64,000 bases of DNA, taken from NCBI GenBank assembly GCA_001939145.1, contig LSRX01000804.1, positions 113,416 through 177,415 of the forward strand, read 5' to 3'. Shown here piece by piece: positions 24,876-32,752 of this stretch. Made by a program: the position numbers and the translations under genes. This DNA is from Symbiodinium microadriaticum (Eukaryota; Sar; Dinophyceae; Suessiales; Symbiodiniaceae). Every line of letters begins with the position of its first letter. The stretch's first letter is position 1. The notes below the pieces were generated by a model. The model was not told the origin of the DNA, searched no databases, and saw nothing but the letters and a program-made list of their open reading frames with translations.

Positions 24876-27800
24876 TGTGTTAAATACGTAGATCCTCTGA
24901 ACCATACCGCAGAAGATAACCTGTGGATTTCCAGGACTGATCCCCTCCCACCTCGGCCAAGGCGGAGTGGATCGGGACTTCCGGACCCACGACCTTCCAG
25001 GGTATTAATTAAAGCTATAGTAGGATCCCTCATATGGCTGAAGTTATATTTCTTAAATTAGCGTTGAAGTAACTTGCCCCCAAGATTCGAGTCTTGAGCA
25101 ATGGGTCAGCACGAACACTAAGTCCAGCGACGTGAGGAAACTCTGCTTCAGGCTTGTTTTTGGGAGGCGCTTCCCAGGTGCAAGGCTGCGCGTCTAGGAA
25201 AAGGTGAAGACCTTGGGGACCAAATGACCCTGTATCCCAAAATATGCTTTGTTTGTAGGGTCCCTATAAATTCTATGTTAGGGTCTATAATGAGAACCTA
25301 CAAAGAAGTAGGTTGTGGTAGGTTAACGTAGGGTGGAAGAAATCTCAGAACTGTCTGCCATAAGCTGTCCAAGTTAGTTGTCCGGAGCCGGGCCCCCGTA
25401 CGCCAGACCGTAAACGTCAAATCTTTAGCCCTTGTAACCCATAGGCTCCACTATAGTTCCTTTTTGTGGTTTATATTTATGATCCTGTAAGGTAATTCCC
25501 CAAAAAAGGAACTACTTGTGGAGCCTCTGGGTAACCCGAAACTCCTGACTGCAACCGAGGAGACCTGATGCCAAGCCCCACATAATCTCTAATCTCTCTA
25601 TACCCTACCTGGGCCCTCAAGAATCTCCCCTTTTTAAGGATCCTGATGATGATTTTCTTATACATAGTCCTAAAAAAGGTAGGTTCTTTGGGGTCTAGGT
25701 GAACTCTAAACCGCTCGGTTTGTTGGATACCATGGGGGCTAGACTAACTGCACACCAACCTCAAGTGTAGGGAGTATGGTTTAGGAAGTTGCACAGGTCT
25801 ACAGGGATTCAACCCTTCTATATACGGTTTTCGGATTAGGGTTTAGAAACCCTAAACCCCGAAACCCTAAACCCCTAAACCTTAAACCCTAAACGGCCCT
25901 AAACCCCTAAACCTAAAACCCTATTCCTAACCCCTAAACCCTAAACCGTGTAACCCTAAACTCCATACCCTAAACCCTTTCAGGCTTTTTGAGAGGGGGT
26001 GCACTGCGCTGATGCTGGCCACGGCCTGCCGTGCGTAGGCCGCAGCCGTCAGTGATTTGTCCATACCTTTTTGGCGCTTCATGGGTTGAGGAGTTGAGGG
26101 GTTAAGGGGTTAAGGAGTGAGGGGTTTAGGGGATTCAGGGTTTAGGGGTTTAGGGGTTTAGGGTTTAGGGGTTTAGGGGTTTAGGGTTTAGGGGTATAGG
26201 GTTAAGGGGTTTAGGGTGTAGGGATTTAGGGTTTAGGGGTTAAGGGTTTAGGGGTTAAGGGGATGAAGGGTTTAGGGTTAAGGGGTTAAGGGGTTAGGGG
26301 TTTAGGGTTTAGGGTTTCCTGGGTTAAGGGTTTAGGGGATTAAGGGTTTAGGGGTTTAGGCTTTAGGGGTTTAGGCTTTAGGAGTTTAGGCTTTAGGGGT
26401 TCAGGCTTTAGGGGTTTAAGGGTTTGGGTTTAGGCTTTAGGGTTTAGGATTTAGGGGGCTTGGGATTTAGGGCTTCTGGGGCTTAGGGTTTAAGGGTTCA
26501 GGGTTTAGGGGGTTTAGGGTTTAAAAGTTCAGGGTTTAAGGGTGTTCTTCTTTGAGGCGCTTTTCCGATGCTCAGGGCTAAGGGTTTAGATGGGTTTAGG
26601 GCTTGCGAATCAGCGTTCGGTGTGAGAAGGCCTCTTGCTAAACCCTAGACCCTAACTATAAGACCCTGAACCCTAAACCCTAAAACCCCTAAACCCCAAA
26701 CCCTAGACTTTATGACTATCAGACCCTGCACCAAGAGCCTGGAACTCACGACTCCAAGGGTCATTGACCAAACTTACGGTTGATGATAGTAACCCTGCAT
26801 TACCCATAATAAGGATTAGACCAAAATTCCCATAGTATAGGGTCCTTAAGGTAATGCAGGATTTCTATCATCAACAGTAGGTGTTTTTTTTGAGGGCCTT
26901 TTTGGTTTCTGCAGCGAAGCTACATCCCCAGTCCGTTCGGGCAGGCTTGTGCCGAGGGTTTAGGGATTTTGGGTTTAGAGGGCGTCGGCGAATCTGAGTC
27001 TCCAGCACAGCAGAAGAGGGGACGGGCTTCGATTGTTCATAGCGAAATGGCTGTCGAAGGACTGCGAAGTGCCGGACCCTCAATTCTCCGAAACCGGAGG
27101 ACCTGTCAAGCTGACGGACGTCACAAAGAGGAACCAACTAGTTTAAAGCAGGCTTCAACGGCAAACAGCAGACTGAAGGGACCTCCCTCAAGAGGCAGCG
27201 CCTATGTCGCTTTCAAGGCAGGCCAGTGCCAAATGAGAGCTGGACTGACTATGTCTTCAAGCAGGTTTGCCCGGGCAGCAATTGACTTATCCCAAGCCTT
27301 AAACGCTCGCGAACGCCTAAACCCAAAAAAACGCGAAACCAAGCGCAAGCGAAGATGGGTGTCCTATCAGCCAATGTCCCATAGCGACAGCATCCTGGAC
27401 CCTCAACCCTGAACTATGTGTATAGAGTTTAGGGTATATAGGGTTTGAGGTTTCGTTGCTAATCCTTCTCGATTCTCTATTCTCAGCTTGAACGCCCAGA
27501 CACCAAAGCAAAGCCATGTAAAGCCTACATCTAACCACTACCAACCCTAAGCCCTAAGCTCAAAACTCCTAAACCCTAAACTCCTCAGTCGACACCCGAG
27601 GTCCTGAACCCTTACGATCCTGAGCCTGATGCATTCGCTGAGAGACTCATGGTGAATATGTACCTTGCACATTGTCAGTGTTTGGAGATTTGGGGGTCCG
27701 GGTATAATAAGGGCTTCTTTAAGGTTTCTTTGGAGGGCTTGTGAGGGATCTGTAATGGGGTGTAGAGTTGTCCGGGGGATGCGGATGAACTGATGAGGGC

Positions 27801-30631
27801 TGTAGGGTTAAGGTTGAGGGCGGAAGGTTAGCCTTGCTGGATCAGGGGTTCGTAGTTCTACCTTCAACTCCACAACCTACATTTTCGTAGGTCCTTTATT
27901 TCAAAGCCCGATACTATGGAACTTATGGGAACCTCAAAAAAGTAGGGTTTGGCAGGGAAAGGTAGTGCGGGGGATGCAGAAGAGGGGGGATCAGAGTCGG
28001 GCTGTAGACCTTGCACCCTGGAAGCCTGAAAGCCCTCATGACCGCTAACCCTAAGGGTCCAAGTAGTCCTTATTTATGGTTTTGGGTACCCATAGAGGCC
28101 CCAAAGTCCTTAAATAATGAGTACTTGGACCCCTAGGGTAATTTTATAGGGTTTAGGGTTTTTTGGGTTTAGGGTTTTGGGTACACCTCGTAAGCCGTGG
28201 ACCTGGATTCGGCCTCCGAACAGGAGCTGCGCGAAAAGTTTGGGTCAACAGTGGGAACTTTCTTCAAGGAACCCCTCATAAATCCCTAAACCCAAAAACC
28301 CTAAGCCCCAATTTAAAGCCTCACTAAACCCTCTAAATCCCAACCCCCCAACAGCCTACTCGGGACTCACCCTTCACCTTGGGCGGCCGAGGACCTTCCA
28401 CGTCTTGGAGGCTATCGACGTCAGCAATTCGAGCTTAGGACGTTGGGACTCGAGAGGTCAATGAGTTTTGCCAGGCTTTTTTGAAAGCTATATTTTGAGG
28501 CGTCGGACATCCTGGCCAGTAATGAGAGGAAAAGCCCCTGTCAGGCTATTTACAAGCCTGCTTCTGTGTGTATCTATGAATCTTCGAGCACATGGAACGA
28601 CATTCTAGGGTAATCAAGAGTGCTCTAGGCTATTCCAGGTGCTGGAGCACAGTGCTGTCGTGCCCAGTTCTGAGCTCAGTTCAGTTCTGTATATGCACTC
28701 CATGAAACTAGTAACAAGATGTCCAATCGCAAGCACCTCCTCCAAGGCATTCTTATGGCGTGCCCAACCCCTCGGAATACTCGACCTCACCAAAAGCCCT
28801 AAGCATCCTAAACCCTAAACCGAGCCCGGCACCGTAAACCTAAACCCTTCAAGCCTACGGCACGAAGGCCCCCTTGGAGCTAGGGCTCTGCCTCAATGGG
28901 GTTGCTGAGCACGCGGCAAAGCGCAGGGAAGTGTAAGAGAGTTCCTCGTCTTGAAGGCTTCAGTTGGTTTAGCGTTTTAGGTTTTAAAATTTTAGGCTCT
29001 GGGGTTTAGGGTTTAGGGTTTTGGGCTCTGGGGTTTAGGGTTTAGGGTTTTAGGCTCTAGGGTTTAGGGTTTGGGGGTTTAGGGTTGTAGGCTCTAGGGT
29101 TTAGGGGATATTGACACGAGCAGCGTGAGTTTAAGCGCGTATAATGTGTCCTAGATCTTGCAGTATCTCTCCATGAACGAAGGAATATGCGGAAAAAAAT
29201 GTAATTGGGAATCTGGTAATATGTCCCTCAGGCTCAAAATGGCCCAAGAGCATCATATAGTATGGTCTTTGGGCCCAGAAGCCTTAGAATATGAGTCCTT
29301 AGAGCCTTCGAGTCAAGGTCTACTCCTGAATCCTAAAACCCTAAACCCCTAAACCCTTAACCCTAAACCCTGGAGCCTAAAACCCTAAAGCCCTAAACCC
29401 TTAACCCTAAACCCTAGAGCCCAAAACCCTAAAGCCCTAAACCCTAAACCCTAAACCCTAGAGCCTAAAACCCTAAAGCCCTAAAGCCCTAAACCCTATG
29501 CCTGAATGAAGGGATTTTTCGGACGTTCTGCGAACTTCGGGCTTCCCAAGCTAAGGGCAGTCTCAACTCCACCAGAGCTCTGAAACGGCGTAGGGTTTTA
29601 GGGTTTTGGGGGTAAAGGGTTTAGGAGTTTAGGGTTGAGGGATTCAGGGTTTGGGAGTTTAGGGTTTGGGGGTAAAGGGTTTAGGAGTTTAGGGCTGAGG
29701 GATTCAGGGTTTAGGGTTTCTTTACAAGAAGGGGCTGATCTAAATTCTGGTCCTCATGGCCCAACATCCGGAAACATCTGGACGCCGCTGTACCCACAAC
29801 TCAAAACCCACAAAGCCAAACTCGCAACCGAACAAGGCAGAGTACAGATTCCTATGTCTGCACCATAGGCCCCTAAGTAGTTCCTTTTTGCCTCCTTTTT
29901 GGGATTACCTTATAGGATTCTAAGTATAAACCATAAAAAGGAACTACTTAGGGGCCTATGGGCAGACTATAACAGAAGTGCGCTGGGAGTCCAGCTGCGA
30001 TAGCACCGTCTGCGATGCGTTCCATCAGTGTGGTTTTGCCTGCACATCATGAGATACTACTCCCTAATTGTCCAAGTACCCATTATTTAAGGACCTTGGG
30101 GATTTTATGGGTGCCCAAAACCATAAATAAGGACTATACTTGGACCCTTAGGGACTGCCAACAATGAGCCGCGGTAGCAATCGCAGCAACAACAACCGAA
30201 GCAGCAACAGAAGGCAGGAGGAGGACGGTTAAGGCGGTTAAAGGATTCACTCCCGGACAGCTTGCGATTGGGTGTCGGAGGACACACCCGGGTTGGTCTG
30301 TGACACAAGCAGCAGCAAATGAACAAAGCTCTTGTTGCGGTCCCTCGACAAGCTTCCGCTGTTTGAAGTTACGTCCTATTCACGCGTTATCCGGGCCTTC
30401 CCGCCTAGGGACCCAAGCTCTACACAAGCCAAACCCATTTCAAAAGCCATGGCTCGCACAGCACTTTCAGCATGAAAAGGGCCACAGCCAATCCCCCACC
30501 AAATGATTTGGTTTAGGGTTTCGGGGTCTAGGGTTTAGGACTCGATTTTTTTGTCTGATGCAAGTTGGTCATTGCCTGTGCCGTTGGAGCCCACGATGCC
30601 GTAGCGATGGCCCTGGGGGTGCCGCAGGATC
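11574..30631 (-). CDS. ABC-F / eEF3-New1-like ATPase gene, partial, many micro-exons
   Basis: Overall span of a gene assembled from separate exons listed below. The joined peptide carries, in order, P-loop 1, an LSGGQ signature, a Walker B ending in LLLDEPTNHLD, an H-loop VVSHD followed by CTDIIHF, the YYKGNF linker motif, and a second P-loop GPNGGG. That order and spacing match tandem-ABC translation factors of the ABC-F class; the CTDIIH motif just after the H-loop is typical of eEF3/New1 (ribosome-bound ATPases that help release E-site tRNA or resolve stalling). Exons from 24741 down to 18434 look contiguous: they align to eEF3 from memory with no gap in residue count. N-terminal (HEAT-like) and C-terminal parts are not identified. 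Donors are GC, GT or GA. eEF3 versus another ABC-F subgroup is my inference. Confidence 0.88.
12496..12842. repeat. GATA-type microsatellite
   Basis: (GATA)n with GGTA and GCAG variants. The open frames over it encode low-complexity YLSIYLS peptide and are not genes. Confidence 0.95.
13435..13544 (-). CDS. probable exon, unrecognised
   Basis: Open frame beginning GSNRGFGTVFQTLIGSVPPE and continuing ISLGGAPMR to a GTGAGT donor; acceptor TTGCAG. It lies between a CCCTAAA block (13360-13410) and a TTTAGGG block (13560-13600), the usual setting of exons here. It falls inside the ABC-F gene span but I cannot align it. The + strand is partly open too. Confidence 0.5.
13721..13824 (+). mobile_element. 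Family A element in the ABC-F gene span
   Basis: Interior reads in the forward direction; right end diverged. Sits next to the exon-like island 13826-14000. Confidence 0.82.
13826..14000. CDS. exon-like island, strand unresolved
   Basis: On the + strand a charged coiled-coil-like frame (QKRQNQFDRKLNKHDEIRRK, then ADFLKFETGISKVTEL) follows CTGCAG. On the - strand a hydrophobic frame (EVRFASYLVMFVELAVELVL) is also open. The + reading looks more protein-like, but it would oppose the surrounding ABC-F gene. Confidence 0.35.
14235..14400 (-). CDS. possible exon(s), unrecognised
   Basis: Open minus frame with VVQVEEKKTSGGETAGADGL and, further on, CDPVCQIFLV followed by a GTGAGT donor. Internal AG and GTGAGA sites allow more than one splicing. 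It is inside the ABC-F span; function unknown. Confidence 0.35.
15047..15172. mobile_element. inverted repeat next to exon 15170
   Basis: Arms TACTTGGAGACCCAGGGGGC and its near-complement, with a smaller inner hairpin (TTATAAGTAGGGTTATAA). In minus orientation it forms the start of the intron after exon 15170-15208. Confidence 0.75.
15170..15208 (-). CDS. probable ABC-F gene exon: first strand of ABC domain 2
   Basis: Phase-0, 13 codons: VPKQVVELHFGFR, resembling the start of ABC domain 2 (KAVMKMTNVTFKYPG in eEF3). Acceptor GCCGAG before G, donor GTTTAC. The downstream intron opens straight into a long inverted repeat (15047-15172). The opposite strand is also open here (MKLDNLLWHLGGSTGDFSEL), so the call leans on its position. 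Confidence 0.55.
15290..15391. mobile_element. Family E inverted-repeat element
   Basis: Ends ATGTAGGGGCCTTAATAATT and complement, next arm AGAATAGGGTTTTGGGG / complement. Confidence 0.82.
15755..16290. repeat. opposed heptamer blocks with a Family A insertion
   Basis: C-rich 15755-15870, G-rich 15955-16035 and 16185-16290; a Family A element (16068-16171) splits the G-rich part. Confidence 0.8.
16068..16171 (+). mobile_element. Family A element in the ABC-F gene
   Basis: Forward copy inserted in a TTTAGGG block between exons 18434 and 15208. Confidence 0.85.
16852..16955. mobile_element. Family E element
   Basis: Full-length diverged copy. Confidence 0.78.
17332..17374 (-). CDS. possible exon in the inter-domain linker
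   Basis: Open frame LDQVQLRDAQELLQ between AAG and the donor GTGCAC; helical and coding-like. It lies between the end of domain 1 and the start of domain 2. A second coding-like stretch (LDYDGEARLRKIKELNL) follows on the same strand near 17310-17260. Neither is recognised, and the phase does not join directly to 18434. Confidence 0.35.
18267..18377. mobile_element. Family D element
   Basis: Diverged copy in the intron after exon 18434. Confidence 0.75.
18434..18481 (-). CDS. ABC-F gene exon: YYKGNF linker motif
   Basis: Phase-0, 16 codons: CRLKYYKGNFQAFRKQ, the conserved end of ABC domain 1 (compare KLRKYKGNFTEFVKK). Acceptor CGCAG, donor GCGAAC. It is the one clear exon of this gene that does not start with G. 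Confidence 0.9.
19225..19287 (-). CDS. ABC-F gene exon: H-loop and CTDIIH motif
   Basis: Phase-0, 21 codons. Begins VVSHDASFLDQ (H-loop His) and ends CTDIIHFDE, the stretch that points to the eEF3/New1 group. Acceptor GGAAG, donor GCCTGC (GC-AG intron of 743 nt). Confidence 0.92.
20086..20145 (-). CDS. ABC-F gene exon: region between Walker B and H-loop
   Basis: Phase-0, 20 codons: AVAWLVGYITKDLANSTSVA, matching the eEF3 segment NVAWVKNYLNSLTNVTSII. Acceptor GAGAG, donor GTGAGC. Confidence 0.9.
20730..20777 (-). CDS. ABC-F gene exon: Walker B
   Basis: Phase-0, 16 codons: ADVLLLDEPTNHLDSQ, the Walker B strand with catalytic Glu and the ABC-F hallmark EPTNHLD. The next exon continues AVAW, so the donor must be GATGGG, a GA-AG intron of 584 nt. 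The 5' edge could lie further upstream because the frame stays open, but GAG/G fits the exon-start rule. Confidence 0.9.
21117..21212. mobile_element. Family F inverted-repeat element
   Basis: Ends CCCTAAGGCTCTAAGGA..., core CTTAAGGCTCTTGGGCCCAAAG, right arm with AAGGCTTTTTAG. Confidence 0.75.
21250..21465. repeat. CCCTAAA block with a duplicated 100-bp unit
   Basis: A unit starting CCCTGCTGCTGCAATAAACC is present twice in tandem (about 21260 and 21345), followed by plain heptamers. Confidence 0.85.
21548..21975. mobile_element. scrambled and nested Family B copies
   Basis: Two or three Family B pieces in a row. In two of them the sequence after CTCCATAG runs into GGTTTTAGGGTTTAGG heptamers. 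The last copy is split by the Family A element 21792-21896. Confidence 0.75.
21792..21896 (+). mobile_element. Family A element nested in Family B
   Basis: Forward copy with full ends, inserted into a Family B element whose right half resumes at 21897. Confidence 0.85.
22472..22510 (-). CDS. ABC-F gene exon: helix between signature and Walker B
   Basis: Phase-0, 13 codons: VCPVQLRLGLALP. The number of residues equals the eEF3 spacing between the signature and the Walker B strand, and the V..L...LAL pattern matches the usual helix, but the conserved basic residues are missing. Acceptor TTAAG, donor GTATGA. The intron before it is only 71 nt. Confidence 0.62.
22511..22581 (-). other. 71-nt GC-AG intron built of TTTAGGG-like repeats
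   Basis: Intron between the signature exon and the next exon. It starts GCTGGA, ends TTAAG, and its middle is a run of TTTAGGG/CTTAGGG units. It is the smallest intron seen and shows the heptamer array acting as intron body. Confidence 0.6.
22582..22623 (-). CDS. ABC-F gene exon: ABC signature LSGGQ
   Basis: Phase-0, 14 codons: ALKSKPVCELSGGQ. The C-loop signature is complete. Acceptor CCCCAG before GCG; donor GCTGGA. It is flanked on the + strand by a CCCTAAA block on the left and TTTAGGG repeats on the right. Confidence 0.88.
22738..22814. mobile_element. Family G inverted-repeat element
   Basis: Arms AACCCTCCAGGTACCTAC and complement around a 40-bp loop; upstream of the signature exon. 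Confidence 0.85.
23252..23355 (-). mobile_element. Family A element in an ABC-F intron
   Basis: Reverse copy; in the 2.07-kb GA-AG intron 24694-22624. Confidence 0.85.
23711..23797. mobile_element. Family C inverted-repeat element
   Basis: About 90 bp; ends CCTAAGGGTCCAAGTA and complement, inner arm TTATTTAAGGnCTTTGGGG / complement. Confidence 0.83.
23987..24083. mobile_element. Family D element
   Basis: Ends GGTCCATGTACCCAAATA and complement; in an ABC-F intron. Confidence 0.82.
24695..24741 (-). CDS. ABC-F gene exon: helix before the signature motif
   Basis: Encodes AAVLAGILGFVE, matching the eEF3 segment that reads IAAALESVGFDEE before the signature motif. The following intron starts GATGGA, i.e. 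a GA donor, and joining to the exon at 22623 gives an ungapped match in length. The 5' boundary is uncertain: AAAG at 24742 is the best acceptor. Confidence 0.75.
25078..25185 (-). CDS. probable exon, 36 codons (ABC-F gene interval)
   Basis: Phase-0 open frame of 36 codons beginning PCTWEAPPKNKPEAEFP and ending DPLLKTRILG. The acceptor is CGCAG and the donor is a textbook GC type, GCAAGT. Codon usage looks coding and no other frame is as good. It lies between the P-loop 1 exons and the next helical exon; no homology recognised, so it may be an insertion in ABC domain 1. Confidence 0.6.
25436..25533. mobile_element. Family B element
   Basis: Both ends recognisable; reversed interior (TTTATATTTATGATCC). 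Confidence 0.82.
25845..25978. repeat. CCCTAAA block
   Basis: Degenerate heptamers in the C-rich orientation, paired across about 110 bp with the TTTAGGG block at 26090. Confidence 0.85.
26005..26066 (-). CDS. probable exon, MDKSLTAAAY... (ABC-F gene interval)
   Basis: An open 20-codon frame, MDKSLTAAAYARQAVASISA, preceded by AAAAAG and starting with G, followed by the donor GTGCAC. It sits in the unique island between a CCCTAAA block (25845-25978) and a long TTTAGGG block (26090-26570). Position puts it between P-loop 1 and the signature exon, but I cannot align it to the family; it could be a lineage-specific insertion. Confidence 0.55.
26090..26570. repeat. long degenerate TTTAGGG block
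   Basis: About 480 bp of TTTAGGG with spacer variants (TTTAGGGG, TTAAGGGG, GGCTTTAGG). Lies right of the exon candidate 26005-26066. Confidence 0.9.
26775..26879 (+). mobile_element. Family A element
   Basis: Forward copy with intact ends TACGGTTGATG and CATCAACAGTA. Confidence 0.85.
28049..28139. mobile_element. Family C element
   Basis: Near-consensus copy with both ends. Confidence 0.85.
28393..28445 (-). CDS. possible exon, unrecognised
   Basis: Minus frame IADVDSLQDVEGPRPPKVK ending at a canonical GTGAGT donor. It is in the intron between P-loop 1 and the signature, so it could be ABC-F sequence, but the phase does not fit simply. Confidence 0.4.
28970..29105. repeat. TTTAGGG block, left arm
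   Basis: Repeating unit built of TTTTAGGCTCTAGGG and TTTAGGG. Its exact complement pattern forms the block at 29325-29500. Confidence 0.85.
29224..29312. mobile_element. Family F element
   Basis: Copy lying between the two heptamer arms 28970-29105 and 29325-29500. A partial relative is at 18030-18125. Confidence 0.73.
29325..29500. repeat. CCCTAAA block, right arm
   Basis: Complement of the left arm, including the GAGCCTAAAACCC variant; the two arms enclose about 220 bp holding a Family F element. Confidence 0.85.
29864..29962. mobile_element. Family B element, CCCCTAAG subtype
   Basis: Ends CATAGGCCCCTAAGTAGTTC and complement; contains a small internal duplication of TGCCTCCTTTTT. Lies in the intron just after exon 29984. 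Confidence 0.83.
29984..30039 (-). CDS. ABC-F gene exon: P-loop 1, second half
   Basis: Encodes KTTLMERIADGAIAAGLP; with the split Gly codon from the previous exon this completes the Walker A motif G-S-N-G-T-G-K-T-T. The 536-nt intron before it is GC-AG. The donor after the Pro codon is GCGCAC. A Family B inverted repeat lies just downstream in the next intron and a Family C element just upstream. Confidence 0.88.
30061..30154. mobile_element. Family C element
   Basis: Reverse copy in the 536-nt intron between the two P-loop exons; its right end overlaps the intron near 30040. Confidence 0.83.
30576..30631 (-). CDS. ABC-F gene exon: P-loop 1, first half
   Basis: Encodes HRYGIVGSNGTG, the strand and first half of the Walker A loop (compare GHRYGLCGRNGAG in eEF3). 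The donor is GCAATG, after the first base of a Gly codon. The acceptor may be at 30631 (after GTAG, giving a leading ILRHPQG) or at 30612 (after CCCCAG); the longer form aligns better. The acceptor tract upstream is a run of CCCTAAA-like repeats. Confidence 0.88.
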
Positions 30632-30694
30632 CTACAGGTTTAGGGTTCAAGGCTTAGGGTTTAGGGCCTATGCTCTCTGGGAGGCTTATGCTCA

Positions 30695-31020
30695 CACGAG
30701 CTAGACACACACACACACACACAAACACACAAACACACACACACACACAGAGACAGAGACGAAACCAATAAAAAAGCAGAACAAACAAACACACATGCAT
30801 GCACGCACGCACACACACACACACACACGCACACACGCGCGAATGCACACACACATATAAATAAATATTTACGTATGTGTGTATATATATACACATACAT
30901 ACATACATCTATACATCCATACATCCATACATCCATACATCCACACATCCATACATCCATCCATCCATCCATCCATCCATCCATACATACATACATACAT
31001 ACATACATACATACATACAG
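30695..31020. repeat. (CA)n, (CATC)n and (CATA)n compound microsatellite
   Basis: Three units in succession; overlapping frames on both strands are artefacts. Confidence 0.95.
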
Positions 31021-31338
31021 CCATCTGTGCTGCTTATTGTTGTTTTATTTGTTTACGAATTTGGGCATTTTCAAGTTTACTTGCGACTACGGTCGTAGGG
31101 ATCCTTATACTGATGGCTTCAGTCTAGGCTTCTACTGGAACCCTAAGACCTAAACCGGTCGCCATCGGTGGAGCACGTGGTGCAATCTACAACAGTATCG
31201 ATGCTCGTGACATGCAGATCTTGTCATCTGCACATGGTGCCTGGTCACGTCTACTGTATTTGGGGTATTTTATCTCCAGTATCCAGGCGAGCACACCGGC
31301 AAGCTCAACGGGCTGACTTAATTCGTAAGATTTCATTC

Positions 31339-31412
31339 GTAATGGACCCACAAGTTATGGTGCTTCTTGATCGTCCGAGTGGCATCTTGCATAAACCCTT
31401 AACCCAAACACC
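31339..31412 (+). CDS. possible exon, DPQVMVLLDRPSG
   Basis: Plus frame ISFVMDPQVMVLLDRPSGIL. It resembles a degenerate Walker B segment of an ABC ATPase (…P.VLLLDEPTSGLD), but on the opposite strand to the ABC-F gene and with Asp-Arg in place of Asp-Glu. Could be chance or a fragment. Confidence 0.3.
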
Positions 31413-31557
31413 AGAACCCTGAACCTAAACCGTAACCCTAAACCCTGAACCCTAAACCCTCAAGGGAATCCGGTGACTCCAGTCAGACACGCGGCTGCCT
31501 TTGCGTGCCGCGTAGCTCCATGTAATAAATGGCGTGCTCTACTTGAGGATGTAAGGT

Positions 31558-31651
31558 ACCCTAAGGGTCCAAGTACTCATTATTTAAGGACTTTGGGGCC
31601 TTTATGGGTACCCAAAACCATAAATAAGGACTACTTGGACCCTTAGGGGTA
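31558..31651. mobile_element. Family C element
   Basis: Reverse copy, near-perfect arms flanked by TAC/GTA. Confidence 0.85.
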
Positions 31652-32552
31652 CTGATGAGCACCCAGTCATAACTAATTGTGAGCACAAAGGATAATCATT
31701 CGGACAATTCAATCACCCCGAGAATATCGATCTCTACCGTAAACTCTGAAGCGATGCCTAAGTACTGCCGTTTAGGGCTTCGGGCTTGGGTTTTGCGGGT
31801 TTCGGGGTTTTTAGGGTTTGGGGATCCTAACATCCGAAACCCCAACTCCTGGACCCCGAGTAGAAGCACCTAGATCCTGAACTGTAGCAGCTTTTTTGGG
31901 TACATCGGAATTTACGGGTTGGGATACCATATACACTAAGGTATCAGATGAAGAACCGACAATCCCGGGTGTAGTTAGGATGCTCAGCCACCGACCTTCC
32001 GTAACTCAAAGGTGGTGTCCTGCCGCACGGCCGTCCGCAGGCTATAGCGGCCATAGGGCTTAGGACTTGGGATGTAGTGTATTGGGATACTTGCAAGTCC
32101 GTAGGGGGATCTCATAAACAGAGATGTTCACCAAGTAAGCAGTAGATTCAGTCAGTATGACATCGCTACTTCCAACCCGCGTTGAAATAGCTGAAACTAC
32201 CGATAAAGCATTAAGTAGAGCCCCTGACCCCTCCCACCCCACACCCTCCCACACAATACTCAACCACCTCAAAAACCGGTACAGGGTCCAAGCGCAGGTC
32301 TCGGATTCAACTCGAGACCTCGCAAACCTGGAATTTGACAGAGAAGATCAGAGACGAGCTTCTGAATAGGATTGTTTAGCTTAGGGTTTAGGGTTTGGGG
32401 TTTAGGTTTAGGGCCAGTTTAGCGGTTTAGGGCCAGCTTAGCGGTTTGGGGTTTAGGGGTTTAGGGCCTTTACGGTCTGGAGGTGTTGGAGTTCAGGGTT
32501 TTGGGGATAGAGAACCCCAACAAGAGGAACCCAAGGGCTGAGTCTTTCGGGA

Positions 32553-32752
32553 GTATGCTATAGTATAGTCTAGTATAGTATAGTATAGTATGGTATGGTA
32601 TGGTATGGTATAGTACAGTATATTGTAATATAGTATAGTATAGTATAGTATAGTGTAGTATAGTATAGTATAATATAGTATAGTATAGTATAGTATAGTA
32701 TAGTATAGCACAGTATAGAAAGCAGAGAGAAGTAAAGCATAGTATAATATAC
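32553..32752. repeat. TATAG/TATGG pentanucleotide array
   Basis: About 200 bp of 5-bp units (AGTAT register). Similar TATAC-type arrays at 37085-37215 and 47762-47920. Confidence 0.92.

Noticed and set aside
28200-28270. Minus frame LLFGGRIQ as the strand before P-loop 1, and plus frame VDLDSASEQELREKFG
   Set aside because: The minus match lies downstream of P-loop 1, the wrong order; the plus frame is coding-like but has no supporting neighbours.
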